DNA of 64,000 nucleotides from Solobacterium sp. (GCA_024696355.1 JAILGV010000030.1:56531-120530); one strand, 5' to 3'. Counted from the first letter of the stretch, positions 25,811-34,716 are shown. The notes: generated by a model not told the origin, from the sequence alone. Program-made: numbers and translations.

Positions 25811-28570
25811 TTATCCCGTTGTTTCTCCGTTTTCCGTATTCTGGTTATCTTCGGGCTGTTCGGGTTCCGGTGTAGGATATACACATTCGCTGCCGTTCCA
25901 TGTACCGCCTGAATTCTGACATTCTTCGGCAGGATCAGGTGTTGGTTCGGGTTCCGGAGTCGGCTCCGGATCCTTTTTCTTTTCCTTGGTTGTAAAGGTG
26001 ATGCAGATTTCGTTTGAAGCTCCCGCGCCGGATTCATATGCATAGAAACCGCAGGCTTCTGTTGTGGTTCCCGCTGCCAGATCGACTTCTTCAGACCATG
26101 TGTCAGAGGCGCTTGTCACTTCCTTGACCAGCGTGCCGTTCTGTCTGATCTGTGCCTTGTACCGGACAGGTCCGTATACCCAGCTCCAGTCGAACAGCCG
26201 CTTGCCGTATGCCTGAACAAGTATGTTTCCGGCACTGTCATAAAGGCTGATATCCATGGTTCCGTCTGCGGTTTCCAGCTTGCTGCGGTCGGGATATACA
26301 GACCAGTTCAGAGTGACGTTGTTGTTGTCATCGACTTTGGCATCAAATGATGCCATGCTTTCGATCTCTGCGCTCTGCGGATTGACGAGCGTTGCATACT
26401 GACTCTTGATATAACCGGAAGTAATCATGCTGCTGTCCATATCAGAGGCAGGTGATGCGTAGGGGAAGGTGCCGAGGATATGTGTGATGGTGGATATGCC
26501 GTCAGGCTTTGCGACTTCCTGCGGGGTGCTGTCGGCGTGCAGCGCATCAAGAATAATCGAGGATATATTGCCCGGTATATTCAGGTTGGATTTTTCTGAA
26601 TCGAAATAAGTATTGGCATCCTTCACGCCTTTTTCATATCCGACCCAGACGACTGTTGTGTACTGGCTTGTTTCGGAAACCATCCATTTGTCTTTGGAAG
26701 CACCCTGGGGGATATTGTACTGCAGTCCTTCGGAACCCCAGTCTGTTGTACCGGTTTTGCCGTAGGTTGCGTAGCCTCTGTCAAGAATCTGCAGATAGTT
26801 ATATACTCCGCCGTGGATTGCATAGTACATCAGACGGCTGGTCAGCCATGCGGCCTGTGCAGACAATACTGCTGCGGGAGTGTAAGTCGGCGTGAGCGGT
26901 TCCTGCGCGCCGCTGCGGAAGACAATTTTGGAAATCGTATGCGGTTCGATATAGTAGCCGCCGTTCATGATAACTGCATGAGCAGCCATCAGTTCCTTTG
27001 CGGAAACAGTGAAATTGCTGCCGCCGATTGCAAAGCCCACATCAAATGCTTCGGCATCTACATGTGAGAAATTCAGACTCTTGATATAATCGGCAACGGT
27101 CTGCCATCCGGCTGTATTGATAACTTCCTGGAAACACTGGATTGCAGGTGTATTCAACGATGCGGCAATGGCATAACTGAGAGTTACCTCTCCGTTATAT
27201 TGGCCGTTGGCGTTTTTGATTACCATATTCGTGCCCTGATAGGTAATCGGCTTATCAGTGACGACATGGCTTGTTGCCCATCCGAGGTATTCGAAGGCAA
27301 GGGCATAGTCAAGGAACGGTTTGACGGATGAACCCGGCTGCTTGTACTGGCTTGTTGCGTGATTCAGCAGCATGCTTCCGCCGCGTCCGTAGTTTCTTCC
27401 TCCGCCGATAGCGACAATTTCACCGGTCTGATTGTTTTCCGAAATCATTCCGACTTCCATCAGTTCGTCAGGGAAGACAACACGGTCGGAGTAGTTTCCC
27501 TCCTGAATGTCATCCATGACGGCCTGAACGTTCGGGTCCATGAATGTATAGATATCCATAGCCACGCTGTAGGGATCCTGTCCCGTGATTTTGGCCGCTT
27601 CATTGATGACGGTATCAATATATGACTGATACTGATATTTTTCCCCGCCGTGTGATCCCCGTGATGAGTTGGGATCAATCAGTGTATCTTCAACTTTTAC
27701 GGATTTTGCAAGTCTGTACTCTTCCTTGGTGATATATCCGTGATTCAGCATCTGATAGAGAACGGTGTTTCTTCTGTCTGTTGCATAATCCAGGAAATTG
27801 TGGGGATCGTAGTAATAAGGCGAGTTGATTACGCCGGCGAGCATGGCTGCTTCGGGCAGGTTCAGTTCTCCGGCATGCTTCCCGTAATAATACTGGGCTG
27901 CTTTTTCAATGCCTCTGATATTTCCGCTCCCGCCGAAATTCATTTTGTTCAGATACATTTCGTAGATTGCTTTTTTGTTGGACTTCTGTTCCAGTTCCCT
28001 GGCAAGCACAATCTGCTGGACTTTATATTCGATGTCCTTGGTTCTGGATGTGCCTGCTTCATCATTCTGGAAATATGTCAGCTTGACCAGCTGCATGGTG
28101 AATGTGGAGCCGCCCTGACGGCTGGAATTGTGCGTCAGGATATTTTTGACATTGACCAGTGCGGATTTTGTGAACCGCGGCAGGTCGAATCCGTCATGTT
28201 TGAAATAACGGGAGTCTTCAACAGCGACGAAGGCATCAATCAGGGATTCCGACATTTCGTTGTAAGATACGTTTTCGCGGATCTGTGTTCCGAAGTCTGC
28301 GATCTGTCTGCCGTCCTTGTCGTAAATGTGCGAGGATTCCGCCGAGAAGAAATCATCAACATTCAGCTCCGGCTTTGTCTCAAGCATTCCGTGCAGCAGA
28401 TACATGCCGATTGAAGCGACTATGATTTCAAGAGATATACAGATAACAAAAATGACAGTCCAGAGATTCCTCGTATTGACTTTCCTTTTTGTTCTTCTTT
28501 TTCTTCTGACGGCAGGCACATTGCCTGTTCCGGATTTTTTTACATTTCTATGAGGTTTGCGGGTGCTCAT
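25811..28570 (-). CDS. pbp1A: Class A penicillin-binding protein (PBP1A)
   Basis: This bifunctional peptidoglycan synthase is anchored by one helix (about 36-60) after a basic cytoplasmic tail. The transglycosylase domain has E118 in EDSRYFKH and RQGGSTFTMQ (151-160). The transpeptidase domain has S414-x-x-K417, SLN (471-473) and KTG (605-607), so both activities look intact. The 919-residue length is extended by a beta-rich C-terminal domain and a Pro/Glu/Thr tail that encloses a short cysteine loop (C884 to C896, around GGTWNG). It overlaps recU by 4 bp, the classic recU-ponA pairing of Bacillota. Confidence 0.94.
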   Translation of the reverse strand: MSTRKPHRNVKKSGTGNVPAVRRKRRTKRKVNTRNLWTVIFVICISLEIIVASIGMYLLHGMLETKPELNVDDFFSAESSHIYDKDGRQIADFGTQIRENVSYNEMSESLIDAFVAVEDSRYFKHDGFDLPRFTKSALVNVKNILTHNSSRQGGSTFTMQLVKLTYFQNDEAGTSRTKDIEYKVQQIVLARELEQKSNKKAIYEMYLNKMNFGGSGNIRGIEKAAQYYYGKHAGELNLPEAAMLAGVINSPYYYDPHNFLDYATDRRNTVLYQMLNHGYITKEEYRLAKSVKVEDTLIDPNSSRGSHGGEKYQYQSYIDTVINEAAKITGQDPYSVAMDIYTFMDPNVQAVMDDIQEGNYSDRVVFPDELMEVGMISENNQTGEIVAIGGGRNYGRGGSMLLNHATSQYKQPGSSVKPFLDYALAFEYLGWATSHVVTDKPITYQGTNMVIKNANGQYNGEVTLSYAIAASLNTPAIQCFQEVINTAGWQTVADYIKSLNFSHVDAEAFDVGFAIGGSNFTVSAKELMAAHAVIMNGGYYIEPHTISKIVFRSGAQEPLTPTYTPAAVLSAQAAWLTSRLMYYAIHGGVYNYLQILDRGYATYGKTGTTDWGSEGLQYNIPQGASKDKWMVSETSQYTTVVWVGYEKGVKDANTYFDSEKSNLNIPGNISSIILDALHADSTPQEVAKPDGISTITHILGTFPYASPASDMDSSMITSGYIKSQYATLVNPQSAEIESMASFDAKVDDNNNVTLNWSVYPDRSKLETADGTMDISLYDSAGNILVQAYGKRLFDWSWVYGPVRYKAQIRQNGTLVKEVTSASDTWSEEVDLAAGTTTEACGFYAYESGAGASNEICITFTTKEKKKDPEPTPEPEPTPDPAEECQNSGGTWNGSECVYPTPEPEQPEDNQNTENGETTG

Positions 28571-29145
28571 TTTTTCTCCTTGAAATAGAGCCGGTCAACA
28601 ATCTGAAGATAGTCAACGGGCTTTACATAATTGTAGGGAATCATATAACCATGTTCCTGAAACCATTTGTAAGGTATGGAACTTCTTCCGCATGTACGGA
28701 TATATTCAGTCATTTCAGAGGCGATGACGTAATAGGTTTCACCGAGATGGGTGAAGCGGACGATCACAAATGCAATCGCACCGTGCCTGGTTACGTTGTC
28801 AAGATGTCTGATCTGATGGGGATGGATCGATTTGATCGGGAATGAAGTCTTGAGGGCACATTCCTTGGCTTCAAAATCAAGATATTTTCCTTTGTAGATC
28901 CCGTTGTAGTCGGTCGTGCTGGGCACTTTGAAGTATGCTTCCGAGATCTTTGCGGCGCTTCTGGCAGGATAGTCAACCTTGACAATCTGCACAGGTGTCG
29001 GCTTCTTGTAGATGACGGCAATATCCTGATCGAGATACCAGCGGTTGGTTGAGTTGATGTCCGCTTCCAGTTCCATGCCGCGGTGGGCGGCGGAAACCGT
29101 TTCCGTTTGGAAATGAGATTTTCTTCCGTCGGGGTAATTTACCAT
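28567..29145 (-). CDS. recU: Holliday junction resolvase RecU
   Basis: RecU cleaves four-way DNA junctions during recombination repair. The 192-residue protein shows the family blocks RGMELEADINSTNRWYL, PTPVQIVKV, the nuclease core YLDFEAKE (D, E and K metal-site residues) and HPHQIRHL. It starts at ATG 29145 with AAGGA very close upstream, so translation may be modest. It is the first gene of the recU-pbp1A operon and is divergent from gpsB. Confidence 0.95.
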   Translation of the reverse strand: MVNYPDGRKSHFQTETVSAAHRGMELEADINSTNRWYLDQDIAVIYKKPTPVQIVKVDYPARSAAKISEAYFKVPSTTDYNGIYKGKYLDFEAKECALKTSFPIKSIHPHQIRHLDNVTRHGAIAFVIVRFTHLGETYYVIASEMTEYIRTCGRSSIPYKWFQEHGYMIPYNYVKPVDYLQIVDRLYFKEKK

Positions 29146-29166
29146 TCCTTCACCATCCGAAAAGTA

Positions 29167-29172
29167 TTATAC
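29167..29172 (-). promoter_or_regulatory. -10 box of recU-pbp1A
   Basis: TATAAT on the minus strand, 21 bp before the recU ATG. The -35 (TTCCTT at 17 bp) is weak. Confidence 0.45.
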
Positions 29173-29202
29173 CTTTTTCTATTTAAATAAGGAAGCAGGC
29201 GC

Positions 29203-29231
29203 TTTACTTTGGAAAAACGTGATGAGATAAT
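29203..29231 (+). promoter_or_regulatory. Promoter of gpsB-rnpB
   Basis: TTTACT (29203-29208) and GATAAT (29226-29231) are separated by 17 bp. The leader to gpsB ATG 29254 is about 16 nt and contains AGGAG. Confidence 0.5.
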
Positions 29232-29253
29232 ATCAGACAGGAGCGTGATTAAT

Positions 29254-29592
29254 ATGGCAGGTAAGGTAAATTTGGATATTCAGACGATCCTTGATAAACA
29301 GTTTGACATTGACTTTAAAGGATACAGTGCAACTGAAGTTGACAGTTTTCTTGATCTGATCATGGAAGACTATCAGACATATCAGGAGATTACATCCGAG
29401 CTGAATCAGAAAATTGCCGAACTGGAACGGACGAATGCTTCACTTCGTGCGAAACTGATTGAAGAGGAAGGCCGCACCAGAGCCCTTGAAGCCAATCCGA
29501 CTCCTGCGGCACAGGGTGCTGCAAATGTGGACATTCTGAAGAGAATTTCCCGTCTCGAGGAACAGATGTCCAAACTTCAGAAAGAGGAATAA
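29254..29592 (+). CDS. gpsB: Cell division protein GpsB (DivIVA-like)
   Basis: GpsB links class A PBPs to the division and elongation machineries at the membrane. The 112-residue protein has the DivIVA-type N-terminus (ILDKQFDIDFKGYSATEVDSFLDLIMEDY), a central coiled coil and a short C-terminal helix that trimerises in relatives. ATG 29254 has AGGAG upstream; the longer reading starts with TTG inside the promoter. Adjacent divergent pbp1A is a likely partner, as GpsB binds the cytoplasmic tail of PBP1 in Bacillus. The stop codon overlaps the first helix of rnpB. Confidence 0.95.
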   Translation: MAGKVNLDIQTILDKQFDIDFKGYSATEVDSFLDLIMEDYQTYQEITSELNQKIAELERTNASLRAKLIEEEGRTRALEANPTPAAQGAANVDILKRISRLEEQMSKLQKEE

Positions 29593-29951
29593 TGAGTGCA
29601 ACGGGCAGCCGCTGGCAGAAATGTTAGAGGAAAGTCCATGCTCGCACTGTCTGCGATGACAGTAGTGATTGTGCTGGTCCAATCAATAAGGCCAGGCAGC
29701 GGAAGCTGACGGCGGTGCTTAGTGCCTAAGGATGATTCTATGGCCGAAGCCCTTAAGGTGTCACAGTGACGAAGCTGCAGGGGAAACCCTGCAGGTGGAA
29801 CGCGATAAACCCCGCAAGCGAGAAATCCAAATTTGGTAGGAGAACTTCCGCAAGCGAAATGAAGTGAAGCGGAAGGTGCCCCGCGGCACAGATAAATGGC
29901 TGCCATCCGGGCAACCGGAGACAGAACATGGCTTACAGAGTGTGCTCATTC
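29591..29951 (+). ncRNA. rnpB: RNase P RNA (Bacillus type)
   Basis: The catalytic RNA of RNase P, which trims tRNA 5' ends. The universal core GAGGAAAGTCC is at 29627-29637, the T-loop-like CACAGTGACGAAG and GTGGAACGCG stretches follow, and the conserved end ACAGAACATGGCTTACAG is at 29921-29938. The terminal strands (ATGAGTGCA at 29592-29600 and TGTGCTCAT at 29941-29949) pair as helix P1. Length is about 360 nt, at the short side for the type B class. The gpsB-rnpB order is the same as in Bacillus. Open reading frames on either strand here are not genes. Confidence 0.96.
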
Positions 29952-29953
29952 AG

Positions 29954-29980
29954 GGGAGGGAGAGATCCTTCCCTTTCCTT
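29954..29980 (+). terminator. Terminator after rnpB
   Basis: GGGAGGG (29954-29960) pairs with CCTTCCC (29967-29973, one G-U) around 6 nt, followed by TTTCCTT. Confidence 0.7.
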
Positions 29981-30010
29981 ATGCAAAAGCATCGGAAATC
30001 TGATCTGATG

Positions 30011-30019
30011 TGATATACT
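30011..30019 (+). promoter_or_regulatory. Extended -10 promoter of pgsA
   Basis: TGATATACT (TGn plus TATACT at 30014-30019) lies 26 bp before the pgsA ATG. No convincing -35 box is present. Confidence 0.5.
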
Positions 30020-30045
30020 AGCATTTGTTAAAAGAGGAGAATTGT

Positions 30046-30639
30046 ATGAATCTTCCAAACAGACTGACATTATTCCGCATTATTCTCATACCTGTCGTTG
30101 TACTGATTTATATTTTCCCGTACGCTCAGGCAGGTCTGCAGATGAAAATTCTGAACGTTTCCGGCGTAAGCCTGTCGGTAGTGAATCTGATCTGCCTGGC
30201 AATTTATTTCATTGCTGCGATCACTGACTATTTTGACGGACAGATTGCCAGAAAAAGAAATCTCATGACGACATTCGGAAAGTTTGCTGATCCGATTGCA
30301 GATAAAATGCTGACGACGACAATGTTTATTCTTTTCGCAAGCAGGGGAATCATTCCGGTTGTTCCGGTTATCATCATGGTCTGCCGCGATATTATTGTCG
30401 ACGGATGCCGTATGATCGCCGCAACCAACGGCAAGGTCGTGGCTGCGCAGATGCTGGGAAAAGTTAAGACATTTGCACAGATGATCACGATTGCACTGAT
30501 CCTTCTGAACAATCTTCCGTTTGAGCTCTGGGATCTGCCGGTTACTGAAGTGATGCTCTGGTTCTCGGCCTTTGTGTCAATGGCCAGCGGAATCAGTTAT
30601 TTCAACCAGCTGAAAGACGATATTCTGGAATCAAAATAA
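30046..30639 (+). CDS. pgsA: CDP-diacylglycerol-glycerol-3-phosphate 3-phosphatidyltransferase
   Basis: PgsA makes phosphatidylglycerol phosphate, the first step to phosphatidylglycerol and cardiolipin. The 197-residue membrane protein has the CDP-alcohol phosphatidyltransferase motif DYFDGQIARKRNLMTTFGK followed by FADPIADK, that is D-x2-DG-x2-AR-x8-G-x3-D-x3-D, and about five hydrophobic helices. It opens with MNLPNRLTLFR, the usual PgsA start, after GAGGAG. It lies upstream of recA, as in many Bacillota (pgsA-cinA-recA), but cinA is absent. Confidence 0.95.
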   Translation: MNLPNRLTLFRIILIPVVVLIYIFPYAQAGLQMKILNVSGVSLSVVNLICLAIYFIAAITDYFDGQIARKRNLMTTFGKFADPIADKMLTTTMFILFASRGIIPVVPVIIMVCRDIIVDGCRMIAATNGKVVAAQMLGKVKTFAQMITIALILLNNLPFELWDLPVTEVMLWFSAFVSMASGISYFNQLKDDILESK

Positions 30640-30696
30640 AAAAACAGGGGAATTTGATAATCCGCTGCAATTAAAACAGTAGGAGGCATAACGTAA

Positions 30697-31740
30697 ATGG
30701 CAAAGGAAAAACAAACAGGTCTGAAAGATACTGACAGCAAAAAAGACCAGCTTCTGGCAGATGCCCTGAAAGCAATCGAAAAAGAATACGGAAAAGGGTC
30801 CATCATGCGTCTGGGTGACAGAGCCGATGTATCGGTTGATGCGATTCCGTCGGGATCACTGGCACTCGATGCGGCACTGGGAATCGGCGGTTATCCGAAA
30901 GGACGTATCATTGAAATATACGGTCCCGAATCTTCCGGCAAAACCACGCTTGCCCTGCATGCGATCGCCGAATGCCAGAAAGAGGGCGGCAGATGTGCAT
31001 TTATCGATGCTGAAAATGCCATCGATCCCGTCTATGCAAAGAAGCTTGGTGTTGATATTGACGAACTGATTTTATCGCAGCCGGATTCCGGTGAGCAGGC
31101 TCTGGAAATTACGGAGGTCCTGATTAAATCAGGAGCGATTGATCTTGTTGTCATTGACTCTGTCGCCGCACTTGTTCCGCAGGCGGAGCTTGACGGTGAA
31201 ATGAGCGATGCTTCCGTCGGCCTGCAGGCAAGGCTGATGTCGAAGGCTATGAGAAAACTTGCCGGAGTTATGAACCGTTCGAACTGCACGGCAATCTTTA
31301 TCAACCAGCTGCGTGAAAAGGTCGGCATCATGTTCGGCAATCCCGAAACAACACCGGGCGGCCGTGCTCTGAAATTCTATGCATCGGTACGTCTGGATGT
31401 AAGAAAAGGAGAACTTCTCAAAAACGGCCAGGATGCCTACGGAAACGTTGTCAAGATCAAGGTCGTCAAGAACAAAGTTGCGCCTCCGTTCCGTACAGCC
31501 ACAGTGAATATGCTTTACGGAGAAGGAATCACACATGTGGATGAGATCATTAACCTGGCAGTTGAAAATGACATCATTGACAAAGCAGGAGCGTGGTTCT
31601 CATATAAGGGTGAGAAGATCGGACAGGGATTTGCGGCTGTCAGAGAATATCTGAAGAATCATCCCGAGGTTGACGAGGAAGTGACCGCAGCCCTCAAGGA
31701 AAAACTGTTCCCGAAACCGGAAACAGCAGAGACTGAATAA
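30697..31740 (+). CDS. recA: Recombinase RecA
   Basis: RecA forms the filament that pairs homologous DNA and triggers LexA cleavage. The 347-residue protein has Walker [10 protein letters not shown], the [17 protein letters not shown] block (N in place of the common H), [32 protein letters not shown] and the C-terminal domain with an acidic end (KPETAETE). TAGGAGG precedes the ATG. No LexA/DinR box (CGAAC-N4-GTTC) is visible in the 57-bp gap after pgsA, so damage control, if any, must lie elsewhere or act on the pgsA promoter. Confidence 0.98.
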   Translation: MAKEKQTGLKDTDSKKDQLLADALKAIEKEYGKGSIMRLGDRADVSVDAIPSGSLALDAALGIGGYPKGRIIEIYGPESSGKTTLALHAIAECQKEGGRCAFIDAENAIDPVYAKKLGVDIDELILSQPDSGEQALEITEVLIKSGAIDLVVIDSVAALVPQAELDGEMSDASVGLQARLMSKAMRKLAGVMNRSNCTAIFINQLREKVGIMFGNPETTPGGRALKFYASVRLDVRKGELLKNGQDAYGNVVKIKVVKNKVAPPFRTATVNMLYGEGITHVDEIINLAVENDIIDKAGAWFSYKGEKIGQGFAAVREYLKNHPEVDEEVTAALKEKLFPKPETAETE

Positions 31741-31750
31741 GGATGAAAAA

Positions 31751-31776
31751 GGGAAGCGGTACATGCTTCTCTTTTC
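31751..31776 (+). terminator. Terminator after recA
   Basis: GGGAAGC (31751-31757) pairs with GCTTCTC (31765-31771, one G-U) around 7 nt, followed by TTTT. Confidence 0.55.
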
Positions 31777-31810
31777 TCAGACCGGACACAATCCGCGGAA
31801 AGGAATTATT

Positions 31811-32206
31811 ATGATCAGATGGTTTATCACCGACAATCAGATCAGGGTCGGCTTCGATGACTGCGCCGTGCATATTGCATCAGACGATCATCTGAAGGCT
31901 TTTCTTAAAAACGGCAGTCATGCATCGTATGTTCTGGCGCATGCTGTCCTGACGCATTACAGGGAGCTGTTCGGGAAACCGCTCTCCATCAGCAGAAGAT
32001 CGCTTGCGGCTGAAATCCGTCTTCATGCATTGTCCCATGATCTGTTTACCGCACTGGAGAAAAAATCAGTATTTGCATCTGACGGACTGTACCACAGGTT
32101 CTGCAGAAGGATGATCAGAAGCGCAGAAGTTATTGACTGCGGAGAAAAGCACGTAGACGGAAACAGGTTCGTTTTCGATATTGTGTCAATGCTGAACAGA
32201 AAGTGA
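31811..32206 (+). CDS. Hypothetical protein between recA and rny
   Basis: I do not recognise this 131-residue protein. It has no signal peptide or membrane helix. The first 40 residues look like beta strands (MIRWFITDNQIRVGFDDCAVHI) and the rest is alpha-helical and basic (LFGKPLSISRRSLAAEIRLHALSHDLF). ATG 31811 has AAAGGA upstream; a longer reading from 31763 would begin inside the recA terminator. Codon use resembles the neighbours. It sits alone between a terminator and the rny promoter. It could be a small nucleic-acid-binding or regulatory protein, but there is no direct sign of that. Confidence 0.7.
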   Translation: MIRWFITDNQIRVGFDDCAVHIASDDHLKAFLKNGSHASYVLAHAVLTHYRELFGKPLSISRRSLAAEIRLHALSHDLFTALEKKSVFASDGLYHRFCRRMIRSAEVIDCGEKHVDGNRFVFDIVSMLNRK

Positions 32207-32238
32207 CAGCGGATACAGAATGCCAATATGATTTACAG

Positions 32239-32273
32239 GCACCTTGTGAAAAAAGGTGCTTTCATTGTATAAT
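32239..32273 (+). promoter_or_regulatory. rny promoter overlapping an upstream hairpin
   Basis: A hairpin GCACCTT (32239-32245) / AAGGTGC (32253-32259) with only TTTC after it may end the preceding gene. The rny -35 TTGTGA (32244-32249) begins in its 5' arm and TATAAT (32268-32273) follows after 18 bp. Confidence 0.55.
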
Positions 32274-32319
32274 ACCCTTTGGGAGAAATCTCAACAGTAT
32301 AACAGAATGGAGGACAGTC

Positions 32320-33873
32320 ATGGGAAATATTTTGATGTCCGTTCTGTGTGGTGTAATCGGAATTGTTATCGGATTTATCGTAAGAGCTGCAATGAGCAAG
32401 GCAGGCCTCGACAAGGCTGAAGTGAAAGCACAGGCCCTGCTTGAAGAATCAAATTCTAAAGCAGAGAGTATCGTCCGCCAGGCTAACCTTGACGGTAAGC
32501 AGCAAGTTTATGAAATGAAACTGCAGGCTGAGAAGGAAATGAAGGATCAGCGCAACAAGATCCAGCAGACTGAAAACAAACTCCTTCGAAGAGAAGATAA
32601 TCTGAATTTCCGTGAGGAAAATCTCGGAGTCAAAGAAAAGAAACTTGATGAAAAGACCAAACTCGCTGAAGACAAGCTGAATAACATCAGCAGGATGGAA
32701 CAGGATTTACAGAAGAAGATCAATGATCAGATTCTGGTACTCGAAAAAGTTGCCGGCATGAATCAGGAGGAAGCCAGAAAAGAACTGATGGATGCCGTCA
32801 GTAAAAAATGTGAAAAAGATATTGCGGCTTACCTGCATGAACAGGATGAGATCGCACAGGAAAAAGCCTCTGACAACGCCCGCAATATTATTGCGACCGC
32901 AATTCAGAGATATTCACAGGAAGAAACCATCGAAAGAACGGTTTCCGTCGTTTCTCTTCCCAATGAAGATATGAAGGGCCGCATTATCGGCCGTGAAGGC
33001 AGAAATATCAAGGCAATCGAACAGGCAACCGGAGTTGACCTGATTATCGATGATACACCGGATGTAATCACGGTATCATGCTTTGACCCGATCAGAAGGG
33101 AAATTGCCAAGCAGTCGCTGGAACAGCTGATGAAGGACGGCAGGATCCAGCCCGGCCGTATTGAAGAAGTCATCAACAAGGTTTCCAGAGAACTTGATGA
33201 AAGCATTCAGAAGCTTGGTGAGGAGGCAGTATTCAGACTCGGAATCAACCGCCTCAACAGAGAGCTTACAAAACTCGTCGGAAGACTCCGCTACCGTTAC
33301 AGCTACGGTCAGAATGTTCTCGAGCATTCCATGGAAGTTGCGACATTTGCCGGAATTATGGCTGCAGAGCTCGGACTGAACCAGCAGCTTGCCAAGCGTG
33401 CAGGTCTGCTGCATGACATCGGCAAGGCTGTGGACTTTGAGCAGGAAGGTTCGCATGTCGAACTCGGCGCAAAGCTGGCAAAGAAGTACGGAGAAAGCAA
33501 TATTGTAGTCAATGCTATTGAAAGTCATCACGGGGATGTTCCTGCGGATGATATTATCGCGGTGCTGGTCGCTGCGGCTGACACACTCAGTGCAGCCCGT
33601 CCGGGAGCGCGTTATGAATCGATGGAAAACTATATTGAGCGTCTTGAACAGCTCGAAAAAATCGCTACATCCTATGACGGTGTAGATAAAGCATATGCAA
33701 TCCAGGCAGGCCGTGAAATCCGTGTCATGGTTCAGCCGGAAAAGATCAATGATGAGACAATGTACAAAGTCGCACATGAGATCAAGGACAGAATCGAAAA
33801 TGAGATGACCTATCCGGGTCAGATCAAAGTCACTCTGATCAGAGAGGTCAGAGTTCAGGAACTGGCACAGTAA
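32320..33873 (+). CDS. rny: Ribonuclease Y
   Basis: RNase Y is the membrane-bound endonuclease that starts mRNA decay in Bacillota. The 517-residue protein has an N-terminal membrane helix (about 2-24), a long charged coiled coil (about 25-190), a KH RNA-binding domain (GRIIGREGRNIKAIEQATG) and an HD hydrolase domain (LLHDIGKAVD, ESHHGDV, AADTLSAARPGAR). GGAGG stands before ATG 32320, while the longer frame reads through the promoter. The next gene is ymdB, 8 bp on, the same order as in Bacillus subtilis. Confidence 0.97.
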   Translation: MGNILMSVLCGVIGIVIGFIVRAAMSKAGLDKAEVKAQALLEESNSKAESIVRQANLDGKQQVYEMKLQAEKEMKDQRNKIQQTENKLLRREDNLNFREENLGVKEKKLDEKTKLAEDKLNNISRMEQDLQKKINDQILVLEKVAGMNQEEARKELMDAVSKKCEKDIAAYLHEQDEIAQEKASDNARNIIATAIQRYSQEETIERTVSVVSLPNEDMKGRIIGREGRNIKAIEQATGVDLIIDDTPDVITVSCFDPIRREIAKQSLEQLMKDGRIQPGRIEEVINKVSRELDESIQKLGEEAVFRLGINRLNRELTKLVGRLRYRYSYGQNVLEHSMEVATFAGIMAAELGLNQQLAKRAGLLHDIGKAVDFEQEGSHVELGAKLAKKYGESNIVVNAIESHHGDVPADDIIAVLVAAADTLSAARPGARYESMENYIERLEQLEKIATSYDGVDKAYAIQAGREIRVMVQPEKINDETMYKVAHEIKDRIENEMTYPGQIKVTLIREVRVQELAQ

Positions 33874-33881
33874 ACAGCTTT

Positions 33882-34664
33882 ATGAATATCCTTTTTCTCG
33901 GAGATGTTGTTGCCAGAAGCGGCAGGGATGCCGTGATCAGTTATCTGCCTCAGATAAAGAAACAATATTCAGCTGACTTCACGATCATCAACGGTGAAAA
34001 CAGTGCACATGGCAAAGGTATTACTTCAAAAATCTACCGGCAGCTGAAAGAGGCCGGTGCAGATGTGATCACTCTCGGCAACCATACATTCTCAAAAAGT
34101 GAGATTATAGGAAATTTCAGTCAGTGCCCCGATATGATCCGCCCGGCAAATCTTGAACCGGCGGATATAGGAAAACCGTATATCATCAGGGAATGCCGCG
34201 GCAGAAGAATTGCTGTGGTAAATCTTCTCGGAACGGTGTTCATGGATATAGCTGCAGGGGATCCTGTTACGGCCATGAACAGCCTGCTGCAGGAAATTGA
34301 TGCGGATATCATCATTGTGGACCTCCATGCGGAAGCCACAAGTGAAAAACAGGTGTTTTACCATATTTTCCGCAGCAGGGTTACGGCAGTGATCGGAACG
34401 CATACACATGTGCAGACTGCGGACGAGCAGGTGACTGACGGATGTGCCTATATTACCGATGCGGGAATGTGCGGACCATTTGACAGTATTCTCGGCAGAG
34501 ATACTGACGAAGTGATCAGACGCATGGTATACAGGGAACAGACACGCTTCACCCCGTCCGATAAACCTGCGGTTATATGCGGCATCCTGATCAGAACGGA
34601 TGATGCGACAAACAGATGCATATCCGCGGAAAGAATCCAGATCAGGCCGGAAATGAGAGTATAG
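33882..34664 (+). CDS. ymdB: YmdB-family metallophosphoesterase (cyclic nucleotide phosphodiesterase)
   Basis: The 260-residue protein belongs to the TIGR00282 metallophosphoesterases. The metal ligands are in LFLGDVVARSGR, NGENSAHGKGI, LGNHTFSKSE, DLHAEATSEK and IGTHTHVQTADE. YmdB of Bacillus hydrolyses 2',3'-cyclic nucleotides and modulates RNase Y and biofilm choices. The gene lies 8 bp after rny, with which it is probably cotranscribed, and ends at a strong terminator. Confidence 0.95.
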   Translation: MNILFLGDVVARSGRDAVISYLPQIKKQYSADFTIINGENSAHGKGITSKIYRQLKEAGADVITLGNHTFSKSEIIGNFSQCPDMIRPANLEPADIGKPYIIRECRGRRIAVVNLLGTVFMDIAAGDPVTAMNSLLQEIDADIIIVDLHAEATSEKQVFYHIFRSRVTAVIGTHTHVQTADEQVTDGCAYITDAGMCGPFDSILGRDTDEVIRRMVYREQTRFTPSDKPAVICGILIRTDDATNRCISAERIQIRPEMRV

Positions 34665-34684
34665 CCGGCAGAGTACAGCGAAAC

Positions 34685-34716
34685 AAAGCGTCTGAACGTA
34701 AGTAAGACGCTTTTTT
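34685..34716 (+). terminator. Terminator after ymdB
   Basis: AAAGCGTC (34685-34692) pairs with GACGCTTT (34706-34713) around 13 nt, inside a run of six T. Confidence 0.85.

Noticed and set aside
29577..29949. Open frames overlapping rnpB on the minus strand
   Set aside because: The conserved RNase P RNA core occupies this stretch; the frames have no coding features.
30640..30696. LexA/DinR box in front of recA
   Set aside because: I looked for CGAAC-N4-GTTC and found none in the gap.
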